NCBI RefSeq assembly: GCF_011493005.1
Contig: NZ_CP049156.1
Location: forward strand, 2,728,001 to 2,792,000
DNA: 64,000 nucleotides
Direction: 5' to 3'
Source: Caballeronia sp. SBC1
Lineage (GTDB): Bacteria; Pseudomonadota; Gammaproteobacteria; Burkholderiales; Burkholderiaceae
Shown here: positions 36,215 through 43,921 of the stretch, piece after piece
How positions within the stretch are numbered: position 1 is the stretch's first letter
Layout of the letters: every line of letters starts with the position of its first letter
Made by a program: the position numbers and the translations under genes
Notes under the pieces: model-generated
Databases searched by the model: none
Seen by the model: only the letters and a program-made list of their open reading frames with translations
What the model was told of the DNA's origin: nothing

Positions 36215-36614
36215 GTTTCACCTCACAATCGGCAGCGACCGCCGCCCAGGCCTCAATCGAACCCTCACAGGTCCATTCGTAACCGCTCCACATGCAACCG
36301 TGCTGCACGGCCAGTCCGACCGCCAAAGGCCACACGGCGCGCCAATCGTCGCGGCCCCGCCGGTAGAACAGGACGGGCAACTTGCCCTCCGCTGTCGCCT
36401 GCCGTGCTGCCTGTCCATACCATGTGCGGATGTCACCGCGCGCCGCCGTCGCATGCCGCTTCACCTCGGCGCACCACTTGGGTATGCCCTCAAGGTCGCT
36501 ATCCCCTCCGTGCTGTCTGACCCGTCGTTTCACATCCCAACCCGTGAGGTCTTGAATCAGCCCAGCAATCTCGCGCTCGCCGGTCTTGCCCTTGGTTCTC
36601 GACTTCATGCCCAT
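36207..36614 (-). CDS. PD-(D/E)XK nuclease-like (Holliday-junction resolvase-like) protein
   Basis: This 135-residue protein begins with KGKTGEREIAGLIQDLTGWD. DLEGIPKWCAEVKRH then follows, the D...E-x-K core of the PD-(D/E)XK fold as seen in Hjc-like and phage putative nucleases. A GGGAGG ribosome-binding site lies 7 nt before the ATG. It sits between the helicase and SSB-like genes, fitting a role in resolving replication or recombination intermediates. The nuclease activity is inferred. Confidence 0.65.
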   Translation of the reverse strand: MGMKSRTKGKTGEREIAGLIQDLTGWDVKRRVRQHGGDSDLEGIPKWCAEVKRHATAARGDIRTWYGQAARQATAEGKLPVLFYRRGRDDWRAVWPLAVGLAVQHGCMWSGYEWTCEGSIEAWAAVAADCEVKHD

Positions 36615-36702
36615 GGCGACACCTCCCGGGCAAGCACAGCAAGCTGCAAAAGCGTCGGACGAGGCGAAAGCAGCGCGCCGCCGACTAAACGTTGATTGGC
36701 GT

Positions 36703-37890
36703 TCATTCGCGTTCCCCTTCGCTAGGCAAGGTGTCCAACTTGTCCATGTTGTCCATGTTTTCCACGTTGGACATGCTGGACAAGTTGGCCAAGTTGGACG
36801 ACTTGGGCAGGCTCCAATACCACTTCCCGCCGTCTCCTCGCCGCTTCTTCACGCCCAAAGTGTCGGACGCTCGGCGGATGGTTCGCCACGCAATGCCGGC
36901 ATCTTTTGCTTCGGCTTCCACCGATTTGGTGGGCACCACGTCATCGCCCAAAACCTGCAAGAGGAAATCGGCGGCGGCATCTTCAGCGCTCGCCTCTTCC
37001 TGGTCTTCGTCGGACGGGTCCGTAAGTAACTCTCGCGCCGAACCCTCAACGGAAGTGCCCCAGGCCACATGCGAGGCAAAGATTCCCGGCAGGGGCTCGG
37101 ACTGCTCAAGGTGATACTGGAAGCCGCCATCGTCCGGCCCGATGTTCGATTTACTGCGAGCGAGAATGCGCCGGTCCTCGCCGTCCTCGGACTTAACCTT
37201 GGCGGCGACGAGCACCACGCGCGCGACCGCCGTGAAGGCGATTGAGCCGACCACCCGCTGCGTCGGGTCGGAACCCTGCCCGCCCTTTGAAAAGTGGGTA
37301 ATGCCCAGAAGCGCGGCATCCATCGCAGCAGCCAGGTCCACGAGCGGCTGCAATGCCCTGCGCGTCTCCGTGTTTTTATGGCTGTCGCCGGTCACCGCGC
37401 CCACGACCGGGTCGACGACGATTAGCCGGACGTTACCGATATGCTCGGCCGCCTCTTGAAGCGCCACCATGTCGCGGCTCGGGTCGAATGAATGGAGCTC
37501 ACCCGCGACGCGTGCGCCAGTGACGAAATAGACTCGGGCCCGGTCCGCCCCGGCAGCGATAAGCCGGGGGAGCAACGTATCTGCAGGGTCATCTTCACCG
37601 GACCACACCAGGACGTTACCGGTGGGGCACCTGGAGCCGTCCGGCCAGCGACCACCGGCCGTCACTGTGGCAGCGAAGCCAATCGCGATGGTCGTCTTGC
37701 CCTGCCCCGGGGCGCCGGCCAAGATGTGGAGCTTCCCTAACGCCAGCCAGCCATCCCACAACCAGCGAACCGGCTCGGGCGTCAGGTCGGCACCGTTCAC
37801 CAACACCACGCCGTCTTTGGGCGGCTCGACCTTCCGAAACCGCTCAGCCTTGGCCAGAACTTCGCGCATGATTACTTCGGGTGCGCTCAT
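36703..37890 (-). CDS. RecA-fold (RepA/DnaB-like) replicative helicase
   Basis: The 395-residue AAA/RecA-type ATPase has Walker A GAPGQGKTT at about 59-67, VWSGEDD near 95, Walker B LIVVDPVVGAVTG near 160 and GITHFSKGG near 198. A C-terminal winged-helix-like part follows (SVEAEAKDAGIAWRTIRRA). The last 30 residues are a three-residue repeat (N-L-A, N-L-S, N-V-E, N-M-D, K-L-D) encoded by a 9-bp DNA repeat array. The start overlaps the primase stop by 4 bp. It probably unwinds the element origin together with the primase. Confidence 0.85.
   Translation of the reverse strand: MSAPEVIMREVLAKAERFRKVEPPKDGVVLVNGADLTPEPVRWLWDGWLALGKLHILAGAPGQGKTTIAIGFAATVTAGGRWPDGSRCPTGNVLVWSGEDDPADTLLPRLIAAGADRARVYFVTGARVAGELHSFDPSRDMVALQEAAEHIGNVRLIVVDPVVGAVTGDSHKNTETRRALQPLVDLAAAMDAALLGITHFSKGGQGSDPTQRVVGSIAFTAVARVVLVAAKVKSEDGEDRRILARSKSNIGPDDGGFQYHLEQSEPLPGIFASHVAWGTSVEGSARELLTDPSDEDQEEASAEDAAADFLLQVLGDDVVPTKSVEAEAKDAGIAWRTIRRASDTLGVKKRRGDGGKWYWSLPKSSNLANLSSMSNVENMDNMDKLDTLPSEGERE
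36731..36811. repeat. Nonamer array 1 (candidate replication iterons), inside the helicase 3' end
   Basis: Nine consecutive 9-bp units run in phase. The first four read like TTGTCCATG; from 36767 the rest switch to TTGGACAAG-type units, that is, the inverted word. The switch point reads CCACGTTGGACA. A second array at 43241-43321 has the same unit length, the same switch and the same core. Confidence 0.85.
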
Positions 37891-38714
37891 GCAGCCTCCC
37901 GGAGTGCGTCGTTCAGGTCGTTCTGAGCCTGCCGAGTAACCAGCACTTCACAGTCGGAATCAACCCACCGTTGCGCGCACGCTTGCGCCGCGCCGATTCC
38001 GGCAGCGTCGTTGTCCGCACCAATTACCAGGCTTTGAATTCCGGTCAGACGTGGGAAGGCGGTCAGGTTGCCGGCGTCGATACAGGCCCAGACCGGCTTG
38101 TGCGCCCACGCGAGACTTAGCGCCGTCTCGATGCCTTCGGCAATGCCGAGCCCGATGGTCACCGCGTCGTCCGGCCACAAGCGAATCACGCCGCCCTGCT
38201 TGCGGTGGCCGCCGAGCAACATGCGCGAAGGCTCAACATCTGCCTTGGTGCCGTCGGCGCAAATCCACGTCCGATGCAGGCTGAGCGGGCGGCGCGTGAC
38301 CGCGTCGGTAATAAGCGCCACGAGCGCCGGTCCCACGTACCCTTCCGGGTGCTTCAGTGAAGGATGAAAGCGCAGGTCTCCGTCGGCGGGCGGGACGACG
38401 CACTTCCTAGCCTGGAGGTATGCAGCACCAACACCGCTGAGCTTCTTGCACTCGCGCCACAACGCGTCGCCGAAGTCCGACAGCGCTTCATACCGTTGAG
38501 CGGTAGCGGCCTTTACACGGGGTTGCGCTGGCGTCGTCAGCCGAGCGCCGCGCTCCGGGCGGAAGCTCTCCGAGAGGTCGCAGCGAAAGCAATGGGCCAC
38601 GCCGCCGCCATCCTGCTCGATGGTCAGACCGAGCGTCTTGTCCCGGTCGTTGCGCCCGCAGGCGGGGCAGCTTAAGCGATGGCTGCCTACTTCATAGTGG
38701 GTCCATGCAATCAC
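37887..38714 (-). CDS. Toprim-domain primase (zinc-finger CHC2 type)
   Basis: The 275-residue protein has an N-terminal zinc finger with Cys16, Cys19, Cys41 and Cys44 (CPACG...CFRC). The Toprim domain follows, with IAEGIETALSLAW (catalytic Glu near 195) and VIGADNDAAGIGAAQ (D-x-D near 235). This is the phage/plasmid primase layout P4-alpha-like elements split from the helicase. It overlaps the helicase gene by 4 bp and probably works with it. ADGTKADVEPSRMLLGGHR is the conserved block before Toprim in this family. Confidence 0.88.
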   Translation of the reverse strand: MIAWTHYEVGSHRLSCPACGRNDRDKTLGLTIEQDGGGVAHCFRCDLSESFRPERGARLTTPAQPRVKAATAQRYEALSDFGDALWRECKKLSGVGAAYLQARKCVVPPADGDLRFHPSLKHPEGYVGPALVALITDAVTRRPLSLHRTWICADGTKADVEPSRMLLGGHRKQGGVIRLWPDDAVTIGLGIAEGIETALSLAWAHKPVWACIDAGNLTAFPRLTGIQSLVIGADNDAAGIGAAQACAQRWVDSDCEVLVTRQAQNDLNDALREAA

Positions 38715-39079
38715 GCAGCACCTCGCAGGGAGCGCGCGGCCAGGATAGTCTTCGGGTCGAGCCAGTAGCGCTTAATTGGGCGGTGATAGCCGGGCTCTTT
38801 TACCCATTCGCTCTTGACGGGCCAGCCAAGATAATCCAGCTCCTTCACGTAGGCGGCGAGCCTCCAGCGATTTGTGCCGAACGAAGGCTGGGTAATTCGC
38901 TCCCCCGTCAGCATGCGGTCGAGCGCGGCTTTCGGGTTCGTACCGTGGGTAGGCCAGACGGGGTTAAATTCAGGCGGCGGAAGCAGTTCAAACTGTTCCG
39001 GTTCGCGGGTATTATCGGAGGGTGACTTAGGCGTTCCGAAGAAACCCGATTTTGCTTGGCGGCGGTCGGGTTTTTTCAT
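38711..39079 (-). CDS. Small protein with a winged-helix-like segment
   Basis: The 122-residue protein starts MKKPDRRQAKSGFFGTPKSP. The open frame begins 15 codons upstream, but GGGGGCC before this ATG and overlap with the previous stop (TAATG) support the start. The middle, LDRMLTGERITQPSFGTNRW with RLAAYVKELDYLGWPV, looks like a small winged helix used by phage proteins to bind DNA, followed by a basic tail. It lies between the AlpA-like and primase genes. The function is inferred from fold-like pattern and context only. Confidence 0.6.
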   Translation of the reverse strand: MKKPDRRQAKSGFFGTPKSPSDNTREPEQFELLPPPEFNPVWPTHGTNPKAALDRMLTGERITQPSFGTNRWRLAAYVKELDYLGWPVKSEWVKEPGYHRPIKRYWLDPKTILAARSLRGAA

Positions 39080-39297
39080 TATTGGCCCCCGTTCAGCAGA
39101 GCCTGGATGTCCGAGACGCGCCAAGCAAGGCGGCGGTGAATGCGGACTGGGCGAATCGGACCGTTCTCAAGGCATGCCCATTTGCGAAGCGTCTGGGTCG
39201 CACGGTTCAGCGCGCAAGCAGCTTCCTCGGTCGTGAGCGTGGCCTCGATGCCTCGTGCGGCGAGGGTGATTCTTGAGGTTGATTGAGTGGCATGCAT
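39079..39297 (-). CDS. AlpA/excisionase-like MerR-type HTH protein
   Basis: This 72-residue DNA-binding protein has an HTH (LTTEEAACALNRATQTLRKW, about 21-40) and then the wing (RPVRIHRRLAWRVSDIQALL, about 49-68), the excisionase/AlpA pattern. In P4-like elements such proteins activate int or act as excisionases. Its stop overlaps the next start (TAATG). The 168 bp upstream carry three TTGCGAC words (39367, 39432, 39454), which could be binding sites. Confidence 0.78.
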   Translation of the reverse strand: MHATQSTSRITLAARGIEATLTTEEAACALNRATQTLRKWACLENGPIRPVRIHRRLAWRVSDIQALLNGGQ

Positions 39298-39465
39298 CGT
39301 CGTGTTCCTTCCCGCCTATTGCGGTTCGTTGATTGACGATGCGAAGATTCGGCGCGCAAGCCACCCTTGCGACAAGGGGTCGACGCAAACCCCTTATGGG
39401 ATGATGATTCGCGGACCGCAAGCGCAAGGGCTTGCGACTCAACCACAAGGGGGTTGCGACGCGCG
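39298..39465. promoter_or_regulatory. Upstream region of the AlpA-like gene with TTGCGAC words
   Basis: TTGCGAC occurs at 39367, 39432 and 39454. An AAGGGG/CCCCTT inverted pair lies at about 39374-39395. The region separates the large gene from the alpA-primase-helicase run and probably holds the promoter of the latter. Confidence 0.4.
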
Positions 39466-42400
39466 CTAACTTCGTCTTGGAGGCTTCCCAAGGCGAATGT
39501 TGAACGGGTCGTGAGAAGCGAAGATATCCTTTGGAGCCCCTTTCTTTGGGGCTACCAACTGCCTGACTCGTTCGGCGGAAATACCCAGTTCACGCCCTGC
39601 CGCAGCTTTATTTCCCCCATGTTTTTTGAGCACGGCCATGACTCGCTGCCGACGCTGCTCCGGCGTCTCCGGAGCTTTTTCGGCGCCGCTGTCGGGCTGC
39701 ATGGGCGACTCTACAGGCAGCCCCTTATCACGCGCCCACTGAAGCCACGGCACGACGAAGCCCTTCCGTTGCGCCCACTCGACGTAATACGCAGGTGCAC
39801 TTCGGGGCGGATGGTCGCCGCTGCTCCACACCCGCTCCGCCTTGGTGAGCTCTTTCGATACCCGGTGCAGCATCACCGCACCTACCGGGTAGTAGTGTTC
39901 TTCAAGCGACGGACATTCAGCACGGCGTTTTTGCATGTCCTGGAAGTCATTCCAGCCCTGCCAAGCGTCGAAGCTGACGAGCGAGCCATCTAGGTGACGC
40001 GCACTTACCAGGCGGGCGGCCCCTTCTTTATCCGTGTACCGGACAAGGTCGTCTGGCGACAAGCCAAATAAAATTGGCAGCGCCTCCTCCGCTTTCCACG
40101 TGTCGTGTCCAAGCCAATCAAGTAGCGCAATTGGTTCCGAACCGTCATGATGCGCCCGAACTTTCTCGTGTTCGGCTTCGGCCAGCACGGTCAGCACGCC
40201 TTGAAATGTTTCTTCTGCGAGAGCTTCTTGCGAAGCGGTATCGGGGAAACGTGGTACATCGTTCAACAGACTGAGAAGCTCGTCACCATCAATCACGGCG
40301 CCATCGATAGCGTCTGTTGGGACGAACCGAACCGGGTCGAAAAGCTTCAGAGTTCCTTCTGACGCAAGCCGGCCGACAATACGCCACAAGTAGGTATGCT
40401 CGACGCGCTGAACTGCGTACATAGTCGACAAGTAACCGGGCGCTCCGCCGGCCTTTTCTAATGCGGCGGCGGCCGATTCCTCCTCGCCGTGGTTGCTCCA
40501 TCTGAGCTCAGCCAGTTCTGCGACAATCTCTGCCAGTGGCACAAGTGCGGCTGGCGTCTGTTGCGCTATGCTTGCCAGCGCTCGCATTTCATCAGGCACA
40601 GTCCATCGCATTGTGTTCAGCGCCCATTCCGCGAACCTAGCCAGGTACACCTCACCATCGTTGCCCCCTGTCACTGTCGACAACGTGCCGCCAGTTCCAG
40701 CATGGCTTTTTGCGATTCCGAGCCTGCGCGATATTTCGCCTCGCACGTCCTTGCTGGCGGCGAATTGCGGCAACAGTTCCGCTACGAAGAATGCGCCCAC
40801 GTCATGTGGGACTGCTCCTGGCGCGGTATTGCAAGACAGGCATACAGCATCACGTAGAGTCAATTTCAAAGCATGACGCCATACGCCCCAGTCTGGCTCG
40901 TGGGGATTGTCAGCGCCAACCGCATTGGCTTCGTCGGTCGCGCCTGAACTGACCAACTCGTTCTTGCGCACCACTAGCACTGCGCCGTCCGGCAGGTCCT
41001 GTGCATGAGGCACTGCGCCATCGACCGGCTGCAATTGCATCAGGCGGTAAATCTCATCGCCTCGCTGCACGAATATTCCGAACGTGACTTCAGGGGTGTC
41101 TACGGTCGTTCCGTGTTTGAGTGCAAAGTATCTGCACCTGACGACGTACAGATTGGCGTTGTACAGCTTCTTGTCGTCATAGAGAGTAAGGTCCCAAACG
41201 TACCTCACACGCCGTAGCTCGTTGGCGACAGATGCTTTCACGTCCCCGTTGTCCGTCAACCAAAGCGGATTTGAAGTTTTAACCAATTGCGCGGGAGCGT
41301 TCTTCGCAAAGAACACGGACGCTTTTAATCTGCCATCGAGGAACCGCTCGTAAATGCCGGCTTCGTCGGTCCCGATGATTTTCGCGGCCTCTGCTATGGT
41401 CCAATGCTCGTCAAAATCAGGCGCAGGCATGTCCGGTGTGGTCCAGTTAGTAGCCGCAAGCGCCGGCCAGCATTTGTCAGCGATTGCAACGGCTCGAACG
41501 TCCGCGACGGCCAGATATTGATATTCGCGCACGTCAATGCCGACGACAGGAACGCCCTTAGGCTGGCTGGCGGGTAAGCCGTTGTAGGTCCTGCATTGCA
41601 GGCCAAGCGATTCGAGCCATCGAGTGACGCCGAGAATCTGTCGGGAGCGGCCCTCGCCCTGTGGCGGCGCGTCAGGTGTGAGAATGACCATTGCCCATGC
41701 GACGTGGTCAAGGCGAGCGTATCGCTGCTCGATAATCTTTCGCGCTTCCTCCCTGTCACCGTGAGTTACCGCGCCAAGGGGAACATCGAGAAAGTTGGAA
41801 AGTTCGGCGCGGGCGAAGCCGATTTGATGCTCGCGCATGAAGTGCTTGCCATAGTCCCACTGCCCGCCGTTCGGGTCGCGCGGTGCCGGCCCGACAACGG
41901 CGGGGTCGAGGTCAGTCCGAACGCAAGCCATCGTGTGCTCATAGTGGTTCGTGGTTTCGCGGCCGTACCATTCTGCAGCATGCATCAGGATAGCCATGCC
42001 TTCGACGGCAACCGTATCGTTGAATAACGGCCTGCCGATAGTTGCGTGTATCTCAGCCCATCGCGGGCTGTTACCCAGAGCGTTGTGCAGACGCTCGTAG
42101 AGCATCTTGGCAGCCTCAGAGGCCCGCCACATCGGCTCATCCTCAACGGTAGTACGCCCTTTCGGTACCTCGACATCCCTTGCGATGAAGTTCAGTGCTT
42201 CGGCCAGAGAGATAGCATCCATGCTATTGGGCAGTGTTGTTTGGGGGAGAGGTGATGCTCCTGCCGTGGTGCCCGAGGGCTGATTCGCGGCAGGCAGATA
42301 GGACTCCGGCTGTGCGTCGTACCTAAGCCGGTTGGCTGTCACGTCTAACTTCGTGTACGTCAAGGTGTCGTAAAGGTTGAGGTCGCCGTCGTAGACCGCG

Positions 42401-43146
42401 CACAATAGCTGGCGGTCGTAGCGGACCATTACGAGGTCTCGGAGCCGGGAAACCGGATTCGATGGCTCGGCAATGTCATGCGCGGCCTTGAGTTGCAGTC
42501 GGGCGTCATCCGGGCTGGTGCCCTCGGGGACGACGTTCCACGCCATCGCGTCCGACAGAATTTCATATGAGACGTAGTGATGGTCGGTGGTGTAGTCGCC
42601 AGTCCTATCTGGCTTGGCAAGCAGGCTTTCGAACGAAAGATGGAGTTTGTTCGAGACGGCCCACGAGTCCAATTCGGCCACGCTGAACATCGCGCCATTC
42701 GCGCACTCGATTACAGCCAGATGGCGGTTCTTGTGCTTCTCTGCAGCGTCCAGCTTCCCGGTTTTTGCCCCACTGTCTGCACCGAGCGTTATCGCCGGTC
42801 CATCATTTGGGTATGCATCGCCCAGCAAGTAGCCGGCTTCAACACGGGCGCCGAGGTCCTGCTCATTGCGCAACGGCAAGGCGCCGACTGTATCCAGCCA
42901 TGCCAGTAGGTCAGCGGTCAGCACCGTCGATTTCTCTGGGTCGACCGGCGCGATGGCGGTGTTGGTCCACGTGGCGAGAAGTGGCTTTACGTCGGCCGGG
43001 AGGCGTTTTAACTCTGCCGCTTCAGCGAGAAGCGAAACCGCGTCGGCCCATCCGCCCCCGAGCCTTTCGATTATGAGATATGCAGCCTCTTGGAGCGTCA
43101 CCCGCTGTCTGTGCCGGAGTAGCCGAGCACGGTCGTTATGGTTCAT
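39466..43146 (-). CDS. Large multidomain protein (1226 aa) with recurring W-x-EA(A/L)-x-LL blocks
   Basis: This is the largest gene of the element. Recurring helical blocks are visible: VTLQEAAYLIIERLGGGWAD (near 16), MDAISLAEALNFIARDVEVP (near 315), HWTIAEAAKIIGTDEAGIYE (near 605), LKLTLRDAVCLSCNTAPGAV (near 795) and TWKAEEALPILFGLSPDDLV (near 1050). The last 100 residues end in a helix-turn-helix (RRQRVMAVLKKHGGNKAAAG, RELGISAERVRQLV). No ATPase or nuclease motif is seen. It lies between nonamer array 2 and the AlpA-like gene, in the replication/control module. Proteins of this style recur in Burkholderiales islands as I recall, but have no known function. An origin-binding or scaffolding role is a guess. 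Confidence 0.75.
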   Translation of the reverse strand: MNHNDRARLLRHRQRVTLQEAAYLIIERLGGGWADAVSLLAEAAELKRLPADVKPLLATWTNTAIAPVDPEKSTVLTADLLAWLDTVGALPLRNEQDLGARVEAGYLLGDAYPNDGPAITLGADSGAKTGKLDAAEKHKNRHLAVIECANGAMFSVAELDSWAVSNKLHLSFESLLAKPDRTGDYTTDHHYVSYEILSDAMAWNVVPEGTSPDDARLQLKAAHDIAEPSNPVSRLRDLVMVRYDRQLLCAVYDGDLNLYDTLTYTKLDVTANRLRYDAQPESYLPAANQPSGTTAGASPLPQTTLPNSMDAISLAEALNFIARDVEVPKGRTTVEDEPMWRASEAAKMLYERLHNALGNSPRWAEIHATIGRPLFNDTVAVEGMAILMHAAEWYGRETTNHYEHTMACVRTDLDPAVVGPAPRDPNGGQWDYGKHFMREHQIGFARAELSNFLDVPLGAVTHGDREEARKIIEQRYARLDHVAWAMVILTPDAPPQGEGRSRQILGVTRWLESLGLQCRTYNGLPASQPKGVPVVGIDVREYQYLAVADVRAVAIADKCWPALAATNWTTPDMPAPDFDEHWTIAEAAKIIGTDEAGIYERFLDGRLKASVFFAKNAPAQLVKTSNPLWLTDNGDVKASVANELRRVRYVWDLTLYDDKKLYNANLYVVRCRYFALKHGTTVDTPEVTFGIFVQRGDEIYRLMQLQPVDGAVPHAQDLPDGAVLVVRKNELVSSGATDEANAVGADNPHEPDWGVWRHALKLTLRDAVCLSCNTAPGAVPHDVGAFFVAELLPQFAASKDVRGEISRRLGIAKSHAGTGGTLSTVTGGNDGEVYLARFAEWALNTMRWTVPDEMRALASIAQQTPAALVPLAEIVAELAELRWSNHGEEESAAAALEKAGGAPGYLSTMYAVQRVEHTYLWRIVGRLASEGTLKLFDPVRFVPTDAIDGAVIDGDELLSLLNDVPRFPDTASQEALAEETFQGVLTVLAEAEHEKVRAHHDGSEPIALLDWLGHDTWKAEEALPILFGLSPDDLVRYTDKEGAARLVSARHLDGSLVSFDAWQGWNDFQDMQKRRAECPSLEEHYYPVGAVMLHRVSKELTKAERVWSSGDHPPRSAPAYYVEWAQRKGFVVPWLQWARDKGLPVESPMQPDSGAEKAPETPEQRRQRVMAVLKKHGGNKAAAGRELGISAERVRQLVAPKKGAPKDIFASHDPFNIRLGKPPRRS

Positions 43147-43177
43147 CAGCGCCCTTCAAGCGCAACCTTCAATTGGG

Positions 43178-43237
43178 TGCCCCTGCCAGGCCGGTGAAGG
43201 TCTCCGACTTTTCGCTCCGTCGAGCTAGGCAGGGGCA
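43178..43237. repeat. 10-bp inverted repeat beside nonamer array 2
   Basis: TGCCCCTGCC (43178-43187) and GGCAGGGGCA (43228-43237) are perfect inverted copies 40 bp apart. They lie in the leader of the 1226-aa gene, immediately next to array 2. They could be part of an origin or an mRNA stem. Confidence 0.6.
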
Positions 43238-43240
43238 AAG

Positions 43241-43321
43241 TGGTTCAACTTGGCCATGCTGTCCACATTAGCCACATTAGCCACGTTGGACAACATGGAC
43301 AAGTTGGACAACATGACCGAC
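43241..43321. repeat. Nonamer array 2 (candidate replication iterons)
   Basis: Nine 9-bp units run in phase between two genes: CTGTCCACA- and TTAGCCACA-type units first, then from 43286 TTGGACAAC-, ATGGACAAG- and TTGGACAAC-type units. The switch point reads CCACGTTGGACA, identical to array 1. Both arrays are preceded by GCTAGGCA. Confidence 0.85.
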
Positions 43322-43335
43322 TGGGATAGTGTCTC

Positions 43336-43575
43336 TTATCTCGCGTGATGTGTCCGGAAAGCTTTCAGGTCGTCCATATTCAGCTGATAGCGTTCCACGA
43401 CCTTGGCGAGTTGGTCATCGTTCGCGGCAGGGCGAATAACAATGAATGTTGGCCCGTCGGCGGCCTGTCCCGCCCAACACGCGGCATCGTCAAGGCAGAC
43501 CAGGCGCGGGTCGCCGTAGGTCGTCACGATGACTTCGCGGTTGCTGAAGCTGCCATAGTCCGTTTGCTCAAGCAT
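43336..43575 (-). CDS. Small hypothetical protein of the control module
   Basis: This 79-residue protein begins MLEQTDYGSFSNREVIVTTY. It is likely alpha/beta (VIVTTYGDPRLVCLDDAACW, TFIVIRPAAND) with a helical end. No family is recognised. It overlaps the S24-like gene by 8 bp and is cotranscribed with it. Confidence 0.55.
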   Translation of the reverse strand: MLEQTDYGSFSNREVIVTTYGDPRLVCLDDAACWAGQAADGPTFIVIRPAANDDQLAKVVERYQLNMDDLKAFRTHHAR

Positions 43576-43921
43576 GGCTCACCTCTTCCGTTTCGAGTTC
43601 GGCGTGGCTGGTGCTCCTGGCCCTGCCGTTCATGGTGACAACGCCACATATCCTCAGGTCATCGCTCATTTCCACCATGCGGTCTGACCAAGACGGATTG
43701 AGCGCCTTCAGATATTTGGTGCCGCCCTCGGTGACGAGTTGCCTGAACGTCGACCATGCCCCGTCGTGAGACTCGACGACAACCACCGAGCCGTTTTCTG
43801 CGTCACTCTGCGGCCGGACAAGGATGAAGTCACCAACGGCGAACGAGTCGCGGTCGGCTGGGTCGTACATGCTGTCGCTGACCACGCGAAGGAAGTATTC
43901 AGAGCTTACCGACTTATTCAT
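43568..43921 (-). CDS. S24 (LexA/UmuD-like) peptidase-fold protein, no DNA-binding domain
   Basis: Starting at MNKSVSSEYFLRV (GGAGG 7 nt upstream) the protein has 117 residues and consists only of the S24 fold. FLRVVSDSMYDPADRDSFAV holds the Ser (about 17) and GDFILVRP follows. TFRQLVTEGGTKYLKALNPS occupies the position of the LexA Lys block. There the expected catalytic Lys (V-K-R-L in LexA) reads T-F-R-Q-L, so Lys is replaced by Arg. It overlaps both neighbours. It may be a regulator that no longer self-cleaves. Confidence 0.75.
   Translation of the reverse strand: MNKSVSSEYFLRVVSDSMYDPADRDSFAVGDFILVRPQSDAENGSVVVVESHDGAWSTFRQLVTEGGTKYLKALNPSWSDRMVEMSDDLRICGVVTMNGRARSTSHAELETEEVSHA

Noticed and set aside
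36731..36811. CRISPR or VNTR interpretation of the nonamer array
   Set aside because: There are no spacers, and the units invert halfway, as in the second array; an iteron-like element is the better reading.
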